DNA from: Oleiagrimonas citrea
GTDB taxonomy: Bacteria; Pseudomonadota; Gammaproteobacteria; Xanthomonadales; Rhodanobacteraceae
DNA: 64,000 nucleotides
NCBI RefSeq assembly: GCF_012395255.1
Contig: NZ_JAAZQD010000003.1
Span: 372,001 to 436,000, forward strand
Direction: 5' to 3'
Numbering within the stretch: position 1 is the first letter of the stretch; every line of letters starts with the position of its first letter. The notes under the pieces were generated by a model, which did no database searches, had not been told where the DNA came from, and was given only the letters and a program-made list of their open reading frames with translations. Position numbers and translations under genes: made by a program. Of this stretch, positions 46,361 to 54,693 are shown piece after piece.

Positions 46361-47383
46361 ATGACGAACACGAACCACGAACTTCCCCATGCCCACGGCG
46401 GCCCGCCGCTGACTGCACGCTTGCGTGCGAAGCCCGAGGACTTCGTGGTCGAGGAAATCCTCGGCTACGACGCGGACGGCGAGGGCGAGCATGTGCTGCT
46501 GACTGTCGAGAAGCGCGGTCACGACACGCAGTGGGTGGTGCGCGAACTGGCGCGCTTCGTCGATATCTCGCCCGTCGGCATCGGCTTTGCCGGTCTCAAG
46601 GATCGCCATGCGGTGACGCGTCAGGCGGTGTCCGTGCATCTGGCCGGCCGCGACGAGCCGGACTGGTCGGCGTTCCCGCACGAGGGTGTGCGCATTCTCG
46701 AGAGCGTGCGCCATCGCCGCAAACTCAAGCGCGGCGCGCTGTCCGGCAACCGTTTCGTGCTGACGCTGCGCAATGTGGAGGGAGATCGCGATGCGTCCGA
46801 ACGCGTCCTCCAGGCCATCGCCGAGCGCGGCGTGCCCAACTACTTCGGCGACCAGCGCTTCGGTCGCGGCGGCGCGAATGTCGACCGCGCGCGAGCCATG
46901 TTCGCCGGCAAGCGCGTGGACAAGCGCACGCGTTCGCTGCTGCTTTCGGCGGCGCGTTCGGAACTGTTCAACCGCGTGCTCGCCGGACGCGTCGCGGATG
47001 CGTGCTGGGATACGCCGTTGGACGGCGAGATCTGGTCGTTGGCCGGCTCGCGGTCATGGTTTGGCCCCGAGCCGTTCGACGACACGCTGGCCGACCGGCT
47101 GGCGCGTGGCGACATTCACCCGTCCGGCCCGCTGTGGGGCAAGGGCGAGCCGCCGACTCAGGGCGAAGCCGGTGCCCGCGAACGCGCGGTAGCCGAAGCC
47201 GAGCCCGAACTGGTCAACGGCCTGGTCGCCGCCGGTATGGATCAGGAGCGCCGGGCGCTGCGACTGCTGCCGCAGCAGCTTTCCTGGGACTGGCTCGACG
47301 ACACCTCGTTGCAGCTTCGTTTCGCCTTGCCGGCCGGCAGCTACGCCACGGTCGTGGTGCGTGAATTGACTCGCCAGGCATGA
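46361..47383 (+). CDS. truD: tRNA pseudouridine(13) synthase TruD
   Basis: 340 residues. RLRAKPEDFVVEEILGYDADGEGEH at the start, GFAGLKDRHAVTRQAVSVHL with the catalytic Asp, and VPNYFGDQRFGRGGAN with NRVLAGRVAD are diagnostic. The TRUD insertion domain is shorter than the catalytic part but present. It modifies U13 in tRNA-Glu in known cases. Confidence 0.96.
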   Translation: MTNTNHELPHAHGGPPLTARLRAKPEDFVVEEILGYDADGEGEHVLLTVEKRGHDTQWVVRELARFVDISPVGIGFAGLKDRHAVTRQAVSVHLAGRDEPDWSAFPHEGVRILESVRHRRKLKRGALSGNRFVLTLRNVEGDRDASERVLQAIAERGVPNYFGDQRFGRGGANVDRARAMFAGKRVDKRTRSLLLSAARSELFNRVLAGRVADACWDTPLDGEIWSLAGSRSWFGPEPFDDTLADRLARGDIHPSGPLWGKGEPPTQGEAGARERAVAEAEPELVNGLVAAGMDQERRALRLLPQQLSWDWLDDTSLQLRFALPAGSYATVVVRELTRQA

Positions 47384-47389
47384 ATACGT

Positions 47390-47409
47390 GCGGCGGGGCG
47401 TCCCGCCGC
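47390..47409 (+). terminator. GC hairpin after truD
   Basis: GCGGCGGG and CCCGCCGC form an 8-bp perfect stem with a 4-base loop, 7 bases after the truD stop and before the convergent gene. No strong T-run. Confidence 0.45.
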
Positions 47410-47472
47410 GACTGTAGATTTCCATGACGGGGCCGCGTGACGACGATCACGTGCCGACAGCCGCGTCAGCGC

Positions 47473-47922
47473 TTATTCCGCACCATGAAACGGCTCAGTC
47501 ACGATGTCCCAAATGGCTTCGGGTCCTGCCTGCGTCATGTCCTTGCCGACTTCCCGGCGGACGCACTCGCGCAAGGGCGGGGGCATGCAGGGGCGCAGGT
47601 GTCCTAGCAAGTCCGGCGTCGCGATCAGCATCAGGTGCTCGAAACGATGCTGCACGCGGCCATCTTCGAGTACGGATGCGAGTTGGCGCGCGAAATTTTC
47701 GGCTGCCTTCGTCGCCGGTTCGGTATGCGGTTCAATGGCGTGACGCGCGGAGCCGGTGCGGTCGAAGGTTCTCGGTGGACGGTTTTCGCCGCGCGAGCCG
47801 GCCGGTGCGCGTCCTTCGGGATTGAGGAAATCTTCCTTCTCCGTCAGGTCGCGCTGTTCTTGATCGAATTCGAACAGGCGCGCACGAGCACGGCTGGCTA
47901 CAAGAATCCAGGTTTTCGACAT
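47473..47922 (-). CDS. Host-attachment protein family (PF10116-like)
   Basis: 149 residues, soluble. The start KTWILVASRARARLFEF, the charged middle with FDRTGSARHAIEPHTEPATKAAENFARQL and LMLIATPDLLGHLRPCM match the family named for an attachment gene in plant-associated bacteria. Its fold resembles the release-factor/Pelota nuclease-like group, so the name should not be taken as function. Neighbour of a CBS protein on the same strand. Confidence 0.78.
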   Translation of the reverse strand: MSKTWILVASRARARLFEFDQEQRDLTEKEDFLNPEGRAPAGSRGENRPPRTFDRTGSARHAIEPHTEPATKAAENFARQLASVLEDGRVQHRFEHLMLIATPDLLGHLRPCMPPPLRECVRREVGKDMTQAGPEAIWDIVTEPFHGAE

Positions 47923-47996
47923 GGCTTGTCTCCTGGTTCGTCTGGGTGATCGTCAATGGGTCGTGGATGCCGGCCCGTGCATGCCCCGCCGCTCGT

Positions 47997-48446
47997 TCAC
48001 GAGCGGGTCTCCATTTCGTGGATCTGCTCTCGCGCCAGGGCGTGGGATAGATCGTTCAGGTGCATGCTCAGCGCGACGAAAATGTCGTCGGCCGACAGCA
48101 ATCCTGCCAATCCGCCGTTGCGGTCGAGGACTGGAAGTCGCCGTACGCCACGCGTGCGCATGGTCTGCACGGCATCGAAGAGTTCCTCGCTCTCGGTGCA
48201 GGTCGCCAGCTGTCGCGTCATGATATCCCCGACCGAGAGCGTATCGGCGTCGGCATCCGCGGCGATGACCGAGACCACGATGTCGCGATCCGTGACGATT
48301 CCGATCGGAATGCGTTCGCCATTCGGCTGATCGACCACCACCAGCGTGCCAACGTGCTGTTTGCGCATCAACTGCGCGGCATCGCGAACGGAAAGGTCCG
48401 CATCGACGTGGACGACGTCGTGAGTGCAGATGTTGGCAATACGCAT
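47997..48446 (-). CDS. Tandem CBS-domain protein
   Basis: 149 residues consisting almost only of two CBS motifs: CTHDVVHVDADLSVRDAAQLM ... PIGIVTDRDIV and DIMTRQLATCTESEELFDAVQTM ... LAGLLSADDI. Such stand-alone pairs bind adenine nucleotides and modulate partners. The ATG at 48446 follows GGGAGA; an upstream in-frame ATG at 48521 is less likely. It shares direction with the neighbouring Host_attach gene. Confidence 0.87.
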   Translation of the reverse strand: MRIANICTHDVVHVDADLSVRDAAQLMRKQHVGTLVVVDQPNGERIPIGIVTDRDIVVSVIAADADADTLSVGDIMTRQLATCTESEELFDAVQTMRTRGVRRLPVLDRNGGLAGLLSADDIFVALSMHLNDLSHALAREQIHEMETRS

Positions 48447-48554
48447 GGCTGGTCTCCCGTGTCGCGATTCGTCGCCTGCAATTTGGACTGTTTCCGGTTC
48501 GGACGACTTGATGCCAGTCAAAAAGCGGGACGGGCGCGGACCAGGGGCGGGGTA

Positions 48555-49097
48555 TTAACGCAGCAGCACGACCGTGGCGCCGGTGCCGCCCTGGGCGGGG
48601 CGGGCCGAGGCGAAGGCGAGCACGTCGCTGCGGCGGCGCAGCAGGCGGTCGGTCAGCCCTTTCAGCACTGGGCCACCAGGACGCGAGCGCAGTCCCTTGC
48701 CGTGCACGATGCGCACGCAGCGCCAGCCTTCGGTGTGGGCTTCGTCCAGCAGGTCGAGGATGCTGGTGCGCGCCGCCTCGGCATTCATGTGGTGCAGATC
48801 GGTCTCACCCTGGATGCTGAACTGGCCGCGCTTGAGGCGGCGCAGCAGTTTCGGCGAGTGGCCCTCGCGCAGGTAGCTCAGTTCCTCGCCGATCTCGATC
48901 AGCGCCGGGTCGTACTCGGCGCGAAGCAGATCGCCGGCAACGGCGGCCTCGTCAGCCTCGCGCATGTGCGCTCGCGGACGGGGGCGGGGCTTTTCCGGCG
49001 CGGGCGCCTCGGTTTCGATGCGGCGCACCGGGCCGACCGCATCGCGGAACAGCGCGATGTCGTCGGTACTCGGCTCGGGCGGGGCGCGGCGGCTCAT
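48555..49097 (-). CDS. Smr-domain protein (SmrA/YdaL type)
   Basis: 180 residues. A charged N-terminal half (about 1-90) precedes an Smr domain with ETDLHHMNAEAARTSILDLLDEA, VRIVHGKGLRSRPGG and the terminal ARPAQGGTGATVVLLR. Smr domains are nucleic-acid-binding and often nicking nucleases. It is divergent from surE with about 100 bases between. Confidence 0.9.
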   Translation of the reverse strand: MSRRAPPEPSTDDIALFRDAVGPVRRIETEAPAPEKPRPRPRAHMREADEAAVAGDLLRAEYDPALIEIGEELSYLREGHSPKLLRRLKRGQFSIQGETDLHHMNAEAARTSILDLLDEAHTEGWRCVRIVHGKGLRSRPGGPVLKGLTDRLLRRRSDVLAFASARPAQGGTGATVVLLR

Positions 49098-49200
49098 GGG
49101 CCTATCCTAGCGCGGGGCAGCCGCAGGCTGAATCGGCTAGAATGCGAGACTGTTTCCCGGCGTCGCGCACGCCGGTCTTTCTGCTGGAAGATGGTCCCCG

Positions 49201-49983
49201 ATGCGAGTTCTAGTAAGCAATGACGATGGCGTGGATGCACCGGGCATCCGTGTCCTGGCCGAGCGCCTTTCCACCATCGGCGAAGTCACCGTGGTCGCAC
49301 CCGACCGCGACCGTTCGGGCGCCAGCAATTCGCTGACCCTGGACCAGCCGATCCGCGTCCTGACGATGGACAACGGCTACCATCGCGTCGCCGGCACGCC
49401 GACCGACTGCGTGCATCTGGCGCTGTCCGGGCTGCTCGACAAGCAGCCGGACATCGTGGTGTCGGGCATCAACAATTCCGCCAATCTCGGCGACGACGTG
49501 ATCTATTCGGGCACCGTCTCGGCGGCGATGGAAGGGCGCTTCCTCGGCCTGCCGGCGATCGCGGTGTCGCTGGTCAGCGAGGATCATCGTGGTCGTAACT
49601 ACGAATCGGCGGCGCGTGCGGTGCTCATCATCATGCAGCATCTGCTGAAGGACCCGCTGCCGGCGGACACCATTCTCAACGTCAACGTGCCCGATCGACC
49701 GTGGTCGGACATTCATGGTTTCGAGGTCACGCGGCTGGGCAAGCGGCATCCTTCGGCGCCGTGCATTCGCCAGGAAGACCCGCGCGGACGCCCGGTGTGG
49801 TGGATCGGTCCGGCCGGAGAGGTCGACGACGACAGTCCGGGCACCGACTTCAACGCGGTCAGTCGCGGTTATGTCTCGGTGACGCCGATCCATACCGACC
49901 TGACGCGTTTCCAGGCGTTGGACAAGATCAGTGGCTGGGTCGGAGCGATGAGCCACGAGCTGCACGACGAGGACGCGGCATGA
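49201..49983 (+). CDS. surE: 5'/3'-nucleotidase SurE
   Basis: 260 residues. The metal site is made by [12 protein letters not shown] (adjacent Asp residues), the Ser in [11 protein letters not shown] and the Asn in [26 protein letters not shown] cytosolic phosphatase of nucleoside monophosphates, linked to stationary-phase survival. Overlaps pcm by ATGA, the classic surE-pcm pair. Confidence 0.97.
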   Translation: MRVLVSNDDGVDAPGIRVLAERLSTIGEVTVVAPDRDRSGASNSLTLDQPIRVLTMDNGYHRVAGTPTDCVHLALSGLLDKQPDIVVSGINNSANLGDDVIYSGTVSAAMEGRFLGLPAIAVSLVSEDHRGRNYESAARAVLIIMQHLLKDPLPADTILNVNVPDRPWSDIHGFEVTRLGKRHPSAPCIRQEDPRGRPVWWIGPAGEVDDDSPGTDFNAVSRGYVSVTPIHTDLTRFQALDKISGWVGAMSHELHDEDAA

Positions 49984-50663
49984 AGACGCATGCGTTGCCA
50001 GCCGAGGCCTTGCGCGGCGAGGGACTGACTTCGCAGCGCGCGCGCGACCGGCTGGTGGCGCGTCTGCGCGAAGAGGGCATCAAGGACCTTCGCGTGCTGG
50101 AGGCCATTCGCCGTCTGCCGCGTCACCTGTTCATCGACGAGGCGCTGGCCTCGCGCGCCTACGAGAACACCGCGCTGCCCATTGGTCATGGCCAGACGAT
50201 CTCGCAGCCGTGGGTGGTGGCGCGCATGACCGAGGCGTTGATCGAGCGCGGCATTCCGCAGCGCGTGCTGGAGATCGGCACCGGTTCCGGCTACCAGGCC
50301 GCCGTGCTGGCCTCGATCGTGCCGCAGATCCACACCGTCGAGCGTATCGAGGAACTGCTGCGCAAGGCGCGTCGCCGCTTCCGCCAGCTCGGGATCGAGA
50401 ATCTGCGCTCCAAGCATGACGATGGCAATCTCGGCTGGCCCGAGGAGGCGCCGTTCGACGCCATCATCCTCACTGCCGCAGGCGAGGGCATTCCGCAAGG
50501 ATTGTTCGATCAACTGGCCCCGGGCGGAGTGCTGGTCGCGCCGGTGGGGCCGAGCGGGGCGCAGACGCTGCTTCGCCTGACGCGTGATGCGGAGACCGGC
50601 GAAGTGGTGCCGGAGGATCTGGGACAGGTCAGTTTCGTGCCACTGCTGGGCGGGCTGGTCTGA
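49980..50663 (+). CDS. pcm: Protein-L-isoaspartate O-methyltransferase
   Basis: 227 residues, SAM-dependent repair of isoaspartyl damage. [38 protein letters not shown] and the PVG end motif are clear. The product repairs aged proteins in stationary phase, like its overlapping partner surE in known bacteria. Confidence 0.96.
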   Translation: MKTHALPAEALRGEGLTSQRARDRLVARLREEGIKDLRVLEAIRRLPRHLFIDEALASRAYENTALPIGHGQTISQPWVVARMTEALIERGIPQRVLEIGTGSGYQAAVLASIVPQIHTVERIEELLRKARRRFRQLGIENLRSKHDDGNLGWPEEAPFDAIILTAAGEGIPQGLFDQLAPGGVLVAPVGPSGAQTLLRLTRDAETGEVVPEDLGQVSFVPLLGGLV

Positions 50664-50716
50664 GTGGTCGCATCGATGTCCCGGCACGTCCGGTCCTGGA
50701 AGGAGTATTCGCACTG

Positions 50717-51325
50717 ATGCGTCTTTTTGGTCCCCTCTACGAGCGCGCCCTGCGCTGGTCGAAGCATCCGCATGCGGAACGCTATCTGGCCGGACTCAGT
50801 TTCGTCGAAGCGTTCATCTTCCCGATTCCACCCGAAGTCATGCTGGCGCCGATGGCGCTGGCCAAGCCCGAGCGTGCGTTCCGTTTCGCTTCGGTCAGCC
50901 TATTGTTTTCGCTGCTGGGTTCGCTGGTCGGTTACGCCCTGGGCCACTATGCCTTCCAGGCGCTGCATCCGGTGCTCGACGCGCTGCATCTGCTGGCACC
51001 GATCGAGCATGGCGTGGACAGCCTGCGCAGCCAGATGAACCAGCACTGGCTGGGGTTGCTGCTGGTGTTGCTGCTGGCCGCGCTGCAGCCGGTGGTGCCG
51101 ATGAAGTTCATTACCTGGGCCTCGGGCATCGTCGGTGTGCCGCTGATTCCGTTCATGTTGTGCATGGCGCTGGGGCGCGGCAAGCGGGTGTATCTGCTGG
51201 CGATGCTGATCCGCCTGTTCGGCAAGCGGGCGGAGGACATGCTGCACCGTCACATCGAGCGCATCGGCTGGGCCGCGCTGGTCATTCTCGCGGCGCTGGT
51301 GGTCTGGTGGCTGCTGGCACGATGA
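50717..51325 (+). CDS. YqaA-family (DedA-like) inner-membrane protein
   Basis: 202 residues with four or five hydrophobic segments. FVEAFIFPIPPEVMLAPMALAKP near the start and PVVPMKFITWASGIVGVPLIPF later are the re-entrant-loop segments of the SNARE-associated/DedA superfamily. Related proteins move or arrange membrane lipids. The stop overlaps the nlpD start by ATGA. Confidence 0.9.
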   Translation: MRLFGPLYERALRWSKHPHAERYLAGLSFVEAFIFPIPPEVMLAPMALAKPERAFRFASVSLLFSLLGSLVGYALGHYAFQALHPVLDALHLLAPIEHGVDSLRSQMNQHWLGLLLVLLLAALQPVVPMKFITWASGIVGVPLIPFMLCMALGRGKRVYLLAMLIRLFGKRAEDMLHRHIERIGWAALVILAALVVWWLLAR

Positions 51326-52266
51326 AATTGCCTGTGCGCCCGGCTATGCTGACCCGCATGCATGCCAAGAACGTCGCCGCCAGTCTTCTCGTCGCCTGTC
51401 TGCTGACGGCCTGCGTGGTACCGCATCACTCGGTGGTGATCGAGTCTCCGCACGGGCCGGAAACGGATGCCAACGGCGTGCCTGTGCATGCCAGCGGACC
51501 GATGACGGATACGCACTACACGGTGGTTCGCGGCGATACGCTGTACAGCATCGCTTTCCGGGCTGGCGTCGACTTTCGCGATCTGGCGCATTGGAACGGC
51601 ATTCCGGCGCCGTATGTGATTCATCCCGGCCGACGCCTTCGCCTGACACAGCCCGTGCGTACGGTGGGTGTGCCCAGCCGGCCAGTCTTCAAGCCGGTGT
51701 CTCCGTCGTCATCACATTCGACATCGAGAACGGTCGCGCATCACGTACCGTCGCCGGCCAACAAGACCGCGCATGCCGCAGTCGAGGTGGCGCGAGCCGT
51801 CAGCACCACGGTTCCGGTCGCGGGTGAAGCCACGCCCCCGGATCGTGCGCCGGTATCGGCCAAGGCCGTGCCCGCCGCTCCGTCGCGCAGCACTGGTGGA
51901 GTGACCTGGCGCTGGCCCGCGGACGGTGCACTCGTGAATGCCTTCAATCCCCATGACCCCATTCCCGGCATCGAGATCGCCGGAAGGGCCGGCGATCCAG
52001 TGCGGGCGGCGGCCGACGGTGTGGTGGTCTACAGCGGCAATGGCCTGGTCGGCTACGGCGAACTCATCATCATCAAGCACAACGACACTTACCTGTCCGC
52101 GTACGGGCACAATCGCAAGCGACTGGTACGCGAGGGAGAACGCGTGCGGGCGGGGCAGGTCATTGCTGAAATGGGTTCTACCGGTGCTTCGCGCAACGAA
52201 CTGGAATTCCAGGTGCGCAAGAATGGCAAGCCGGTCGATCCGACGCATTACCTGCCGTCGCGATAG
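51322..52266 (+). CDS. nlpD: NlpD-like lipoprotein (LysM + degenerate LytM)
   Basis: 314 residues. Lipobox LLTAC (Cys31); LysM domain about 64-108 (HYTVVRGDTLYSIAFRAGVDF ... PGRRLRL); a Pro/Ser/Ala linker; C-terminal M23 domain about 205-311. The M23 zinc ligands are incomplete (GIEIAG without the first His, AYGHN without HxH), so it is a non-catalytic activator of cell-wall amidases like E. coli NlpD. The ATGs at 51346 and 51358 are alternative starts. It ends the surE-pcm-yqaA operon. Confidence 0.92.
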   Translation: MKLPVRPAMLTRMHAKNVAASLLVACLLTACVVPHHSVVIESPHGPETDANGVPVHASGPMTDTHYTVVRGDTLYSIAFRAGVDFRDLAHWNGIPAPYVIHPGRRLRLTQPVRTVGVPSRPVFKPVSPSSSHSTSRTVAHHVPSPANKTAHAAVEVARAVSTTVPVAGEATPPDRAPVSAKAVPAAPSRSTGGVTWRWPADGALVNAFNPHDPIPGIEIAGRAGDPVRAAADGVVVYSGNGLVGYGELIIIKHNDTYLSAYGHNRKRLVREGERVRAGQVIAEMGSTGASRNELEFQVRKNGKPVDPTHYLPSR

Positions 52267-52305
52267 TTCATTCGAAGCGCCGGCGGTATCTGCGGTACGG
52301 ACATG

Positions 52306-52341
52306 AAAAAGCGCGCCCTGGTATCGGGCGCGCTTTTTTTT
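52306..52341 (+). terminator. Strong bidirectional terminator after nlpD
   Basis: GCGCGCCC/GGGCGCGC stem with a 7-base loop, preceded by A5 and followed by T8 (52334-52341). It closes the surE-nlpD operon and serves the convergent DUF805 gene. Confidence 0.93.
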
Positions 52342-52358
52342 CGATCGCGTTTGGCGAG

Positions 52359-52727
52359 TCAGGCCGGCACGGCTTTCGGATTCGGGCCGTATTCGTTGGA
52401 GCCGGTGCTGTCGAGCAGCATGAACACCAGCAGCACAATGCCGCCGATGATCGGAACCAGGCTGATCAACACCCACCAGCCGCTGCGCCCCGTATCATGC
52501 AGACGGCGCACCGTGACGCCCAGCGACGGAAGAAACACCAGCAGCGAATACAGGCCGGTCAGGAAGTTCAGGCCGTGTTTGTTGGATTGCATGCCGAGCA
52601 CCATCGCGATCACCGTCAGAAGAATGTAGGCGATGATGTTGAACAGCGTGAACATCCAGTATTCCTTGCGCCGCGCGCGGCCGGAGAACACGAAATATTT
52701 CTTGAGAACGTCGAAGTACCAGTTCAA
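52359..52727 (-). CDS. DUF805 family inner-membrane protein
   Basis: 122 residues with three hydrophobic helices. FSGRARRKEYWMFTLFNII and GVTVRRLHDTGRSGWWVLISLVPIIGGIVLLVF are the signatures of the YhaH/DUF805 family. No biochemical role is established. The 213 bases upstream (52728-52940) hold no gene I can support. Confidence 0.9.
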   Translation of the reverse strand: MNWYFDVLKKYFVFSGRARRKEYWMFTLFNIIAYILLTVIAMVLGMQSNKHGLNFLTGLYSLLVFLPSLGVTVRRLHDTGRSGWWVLISLVPIIGGIVLLVFMLLDSTGSNEYGPNPKAVPA

Positions 52728-52940
52728 GGTTCATACCCCCATGAGCATCCGATGGATGCGTTGGCGACTGCAGGCCCGACGATGCCGGGCTTTCCCCCTG
52801 GGCAGGCCGGTCGCGTCGACCTGCTCGTCGATGGTCGCAGCATGCGGCATGCGCGGCAACTGGGGCATGCAATGCGCGAAGGGACTGGTGTTGCCGCACA
52901 CAGCGCGTAGAGTGGGGCTTTCACGAACACGACAGCCATC

Positions 52941-53858
52941 ATGATTACGCGTGATCCCGAAGCGTTCCTGCACGCATTCGCGGCGTTGCCCTACACGGCG
53001 GCGCGGCCAGCGACCGCACGAGCGGCGTTCATGGTCGCGCCGTCGCATTTCGGTCTCGCCGGGGAGTCGGCGCAAGACAATGCCTACATGCGGATGCAGG
53101 ATGTGGTCGATCCGCAGCGTGCGGCACGTCAGCATGCCGCGCTGGCCGAAGCGCTGCGCGACGACGTCCCCGTCGTGACTTTCCCGGGTATTCCGGACGC
53201 GCCGGATGCGGTGTTTCCCAACAACGTCTTCGCGACGCGGCCGGGTGCATTGGTGGTCGGGCGCATGCGTCACGCGGTGCGCCGCCGGGAAGCGCTACGC
53301 ACAGACATCCGCGGATTTTTCCGTGATGTGCTCGGATACGAGGAAATCGATCTGTCGGGGCCGTCGCAACCGGTGGCCGAGTTGACCGGTTCGCTGGTGA
53401 TCGATCATGCGCGCGGCGTCGGATTTTGCGGTCTTGGCGAACGTTGCACCGAGGCCGGTGCGGCGGCCATGCATCGTGCGTTCGGACTCCAGCTCACGTT
53501 CTGCTTCGATCTGGCGCCGGGCGAATACCACGCCAATGTGCTGATGACCGCGCTGGCCGGACGTGGCGTGCTGCTGGTGCCGGACGGCTTCCGCGATTCC
53601 GCGGCTGCCGAGGCTGTTGCGCGTGCCTACGAGGGGCGCGTGGTGATGCTCGAGGCCGCGCAGAAGGAACGATTCGCCGCCAACGCCATCACGCTGGATC
53701 CGCATCGGGTCTGGATGAGCGGGACTGCCGCGAGCAGTCTCTCGCCTGCGCAATGCGCGCAACTGGAAAGGCTGGGATTCCGGATCGGGGCGGTCGAGCT
53801 GGATGAGATCGAGAAGGCCGGTGGCAGCTTGCGCTGCTGCGTGGCGGAGATCTTCTGA
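52941..53858 (+). CDS. Arginine deiminase-related amidinohydrolase (CtlX/DDAH-like)
   Basis: 305 residues of the pentein fold. PDAVFPNNVFATRPGALVVG, ELTGSLVIDHARGVGFCGL, the His in GEYHANVLM and the Cys near the C-terminus in GGSLRCCVAEIF form the substrate and catalytic positions of guanidine-modifying hydrolases. It may hydrolyse citrulline, arginine or methylarginine; the sequence does not decide. Two adjacent Cys make the nucleophile assignment (second Cys favoured) provisional. Confidence 0.82.
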   Translation: MITRDPEAFLHAFAALPYTAARPATARAAFMVAPSHFGLAGESAQDNAYMRMQDVVDPQRAARQHAALAEALRDDVPVVTFPGIPDAPDAVFPNNVFATRPGALVVGRMRHAVRRREALRTDIRGFFRDVLGYEEIDLSGPSQPVAELTGSLVIDHARGVGFCGLGERCTEAGAAAMHRAFGLQLTFCFDLAPGEYHANVLMTALAGRGVLLVPDGFRDSAAAEAVARAYEGRVVMLEAAQKERFAANAITLDPHRVWMSGTAASSLSPAQCAQLERLGFRIGAVELDEIEKAGGSLRCCVAEIF

Positions 53859-53921
53859 GCGCCCAGGTGCGTCGCGCGGACGGGTTATCATCCAGGGCGA
53901 TCCATTCGCACGAGCCCACGC

Positions 53922-54596
53922 ATGACCGCCAAGCCGTACGCCACCGTAGCGCTGCCCGCGCGCGAATCCATGACCGACGCCGAGCGCGAACAGCGAGCGG
54001 CTGCGTTCGCCGAGACCATGGCGCAGCGTCGGACCGTGCGCGATTTCGCGCCCACACCGGTTCCGCGCACGATCATCGAGCAGTGTCTGCGTGCAGCGGG
54101 CACGGCGCCCAGCGGTGCGAATCAGCAACCCTGGCGGTTCGTGGCCGTCAGCGACCCGAACATCAAGCACCGCATCCGCGAGGCCGCCGAGGCGGAGGAA
54201 CGCAGTTTCTACGAGCACCGTGCACCGGAGCAGTGGCTGGAAGCGCTGGCGCCGCTGGGCACGGATGCCGACAAGCCGTTCCTGGATGTCGCGCCCTGGC
54301 TGATTGCGGTGTTCTACGAGCGCTTCGCGCTGGACGCGGAGGGCAACAAGCACAAGCGCTACTATCCGCACGAATCGGTGGGTCTCGCCACGGGACTGCT
54401 GATCGCGGCGCTGCATCAGGCTGGATTGGCGACGCTCACACACACGCCCAGTCCAATGGGATTTCTCAACGAAATCCTGGAACGTCCCCGCAACGAGATG
54501 GCGTACTTGCTGCTGGTGGCCGGCCACCCGGCCGAGGACTGCCGGGTGCCGGATATCGAGCGCCTTCCGCTGCAGGATTACACGCGCTTCATGTAG
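53922..54596 (+). CDS. Nitroreductase family, iodotyrosine-deiodinase-like
   Basis: 224 residues, FMN-binding fold. [13 protein letters not shown] and [17 protein letters not shown] bind FMN phosphate. The lid region EEERSFYE with [10 protein letters not shown] and [12 protein letters not shown] resembles bacterial iodotyrosine deiodinase homologues more than NfsA/NfsB. Physiological substrate unknown. 63 bases after the amidinohydrolase gene. Confidence 0.83.
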   Translation: MTAKPYATVALPARESMTDAEREQRAAAFAETMAQRRTVRDFAPTPVPRTIIEQCLRAAGTAPSGANQQPWRFVAVSDPNIKHRIREAAEAEERSFYEHRAPEQWLEALAPLGTDADKPFLDVAPWLIAVFYERFALDAEGNKHKRYYPHESVGLATGLLIAALHQAGLATLTHTPSPMGFLNEILERPRNEMAYLLLVAGHPAEDCRVPDIERLPLQDYTRFM

Positions 54597-54649
54597 TCAA
54601 CCGCGCCGCGGACTGCGTTCCCCGGATAGGGTTCCGCTGGCATGAACGC

Positions 54650-54671
54650 GGGGCGGAATGCCATCCGCCCC
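54650..54671. terminator. Hairpin between convergent genes
   Basis: GGGGCGGA/TCCGCCCC, 8-bp stem with a 6-base loop, located between the nitroreductase stop and the POT transporter stop. No T-run, so weak as a terminator. Confidence 0.4.
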
Positions 54672-54693
54672 ATGTATCGACATCTGAGGGTGA

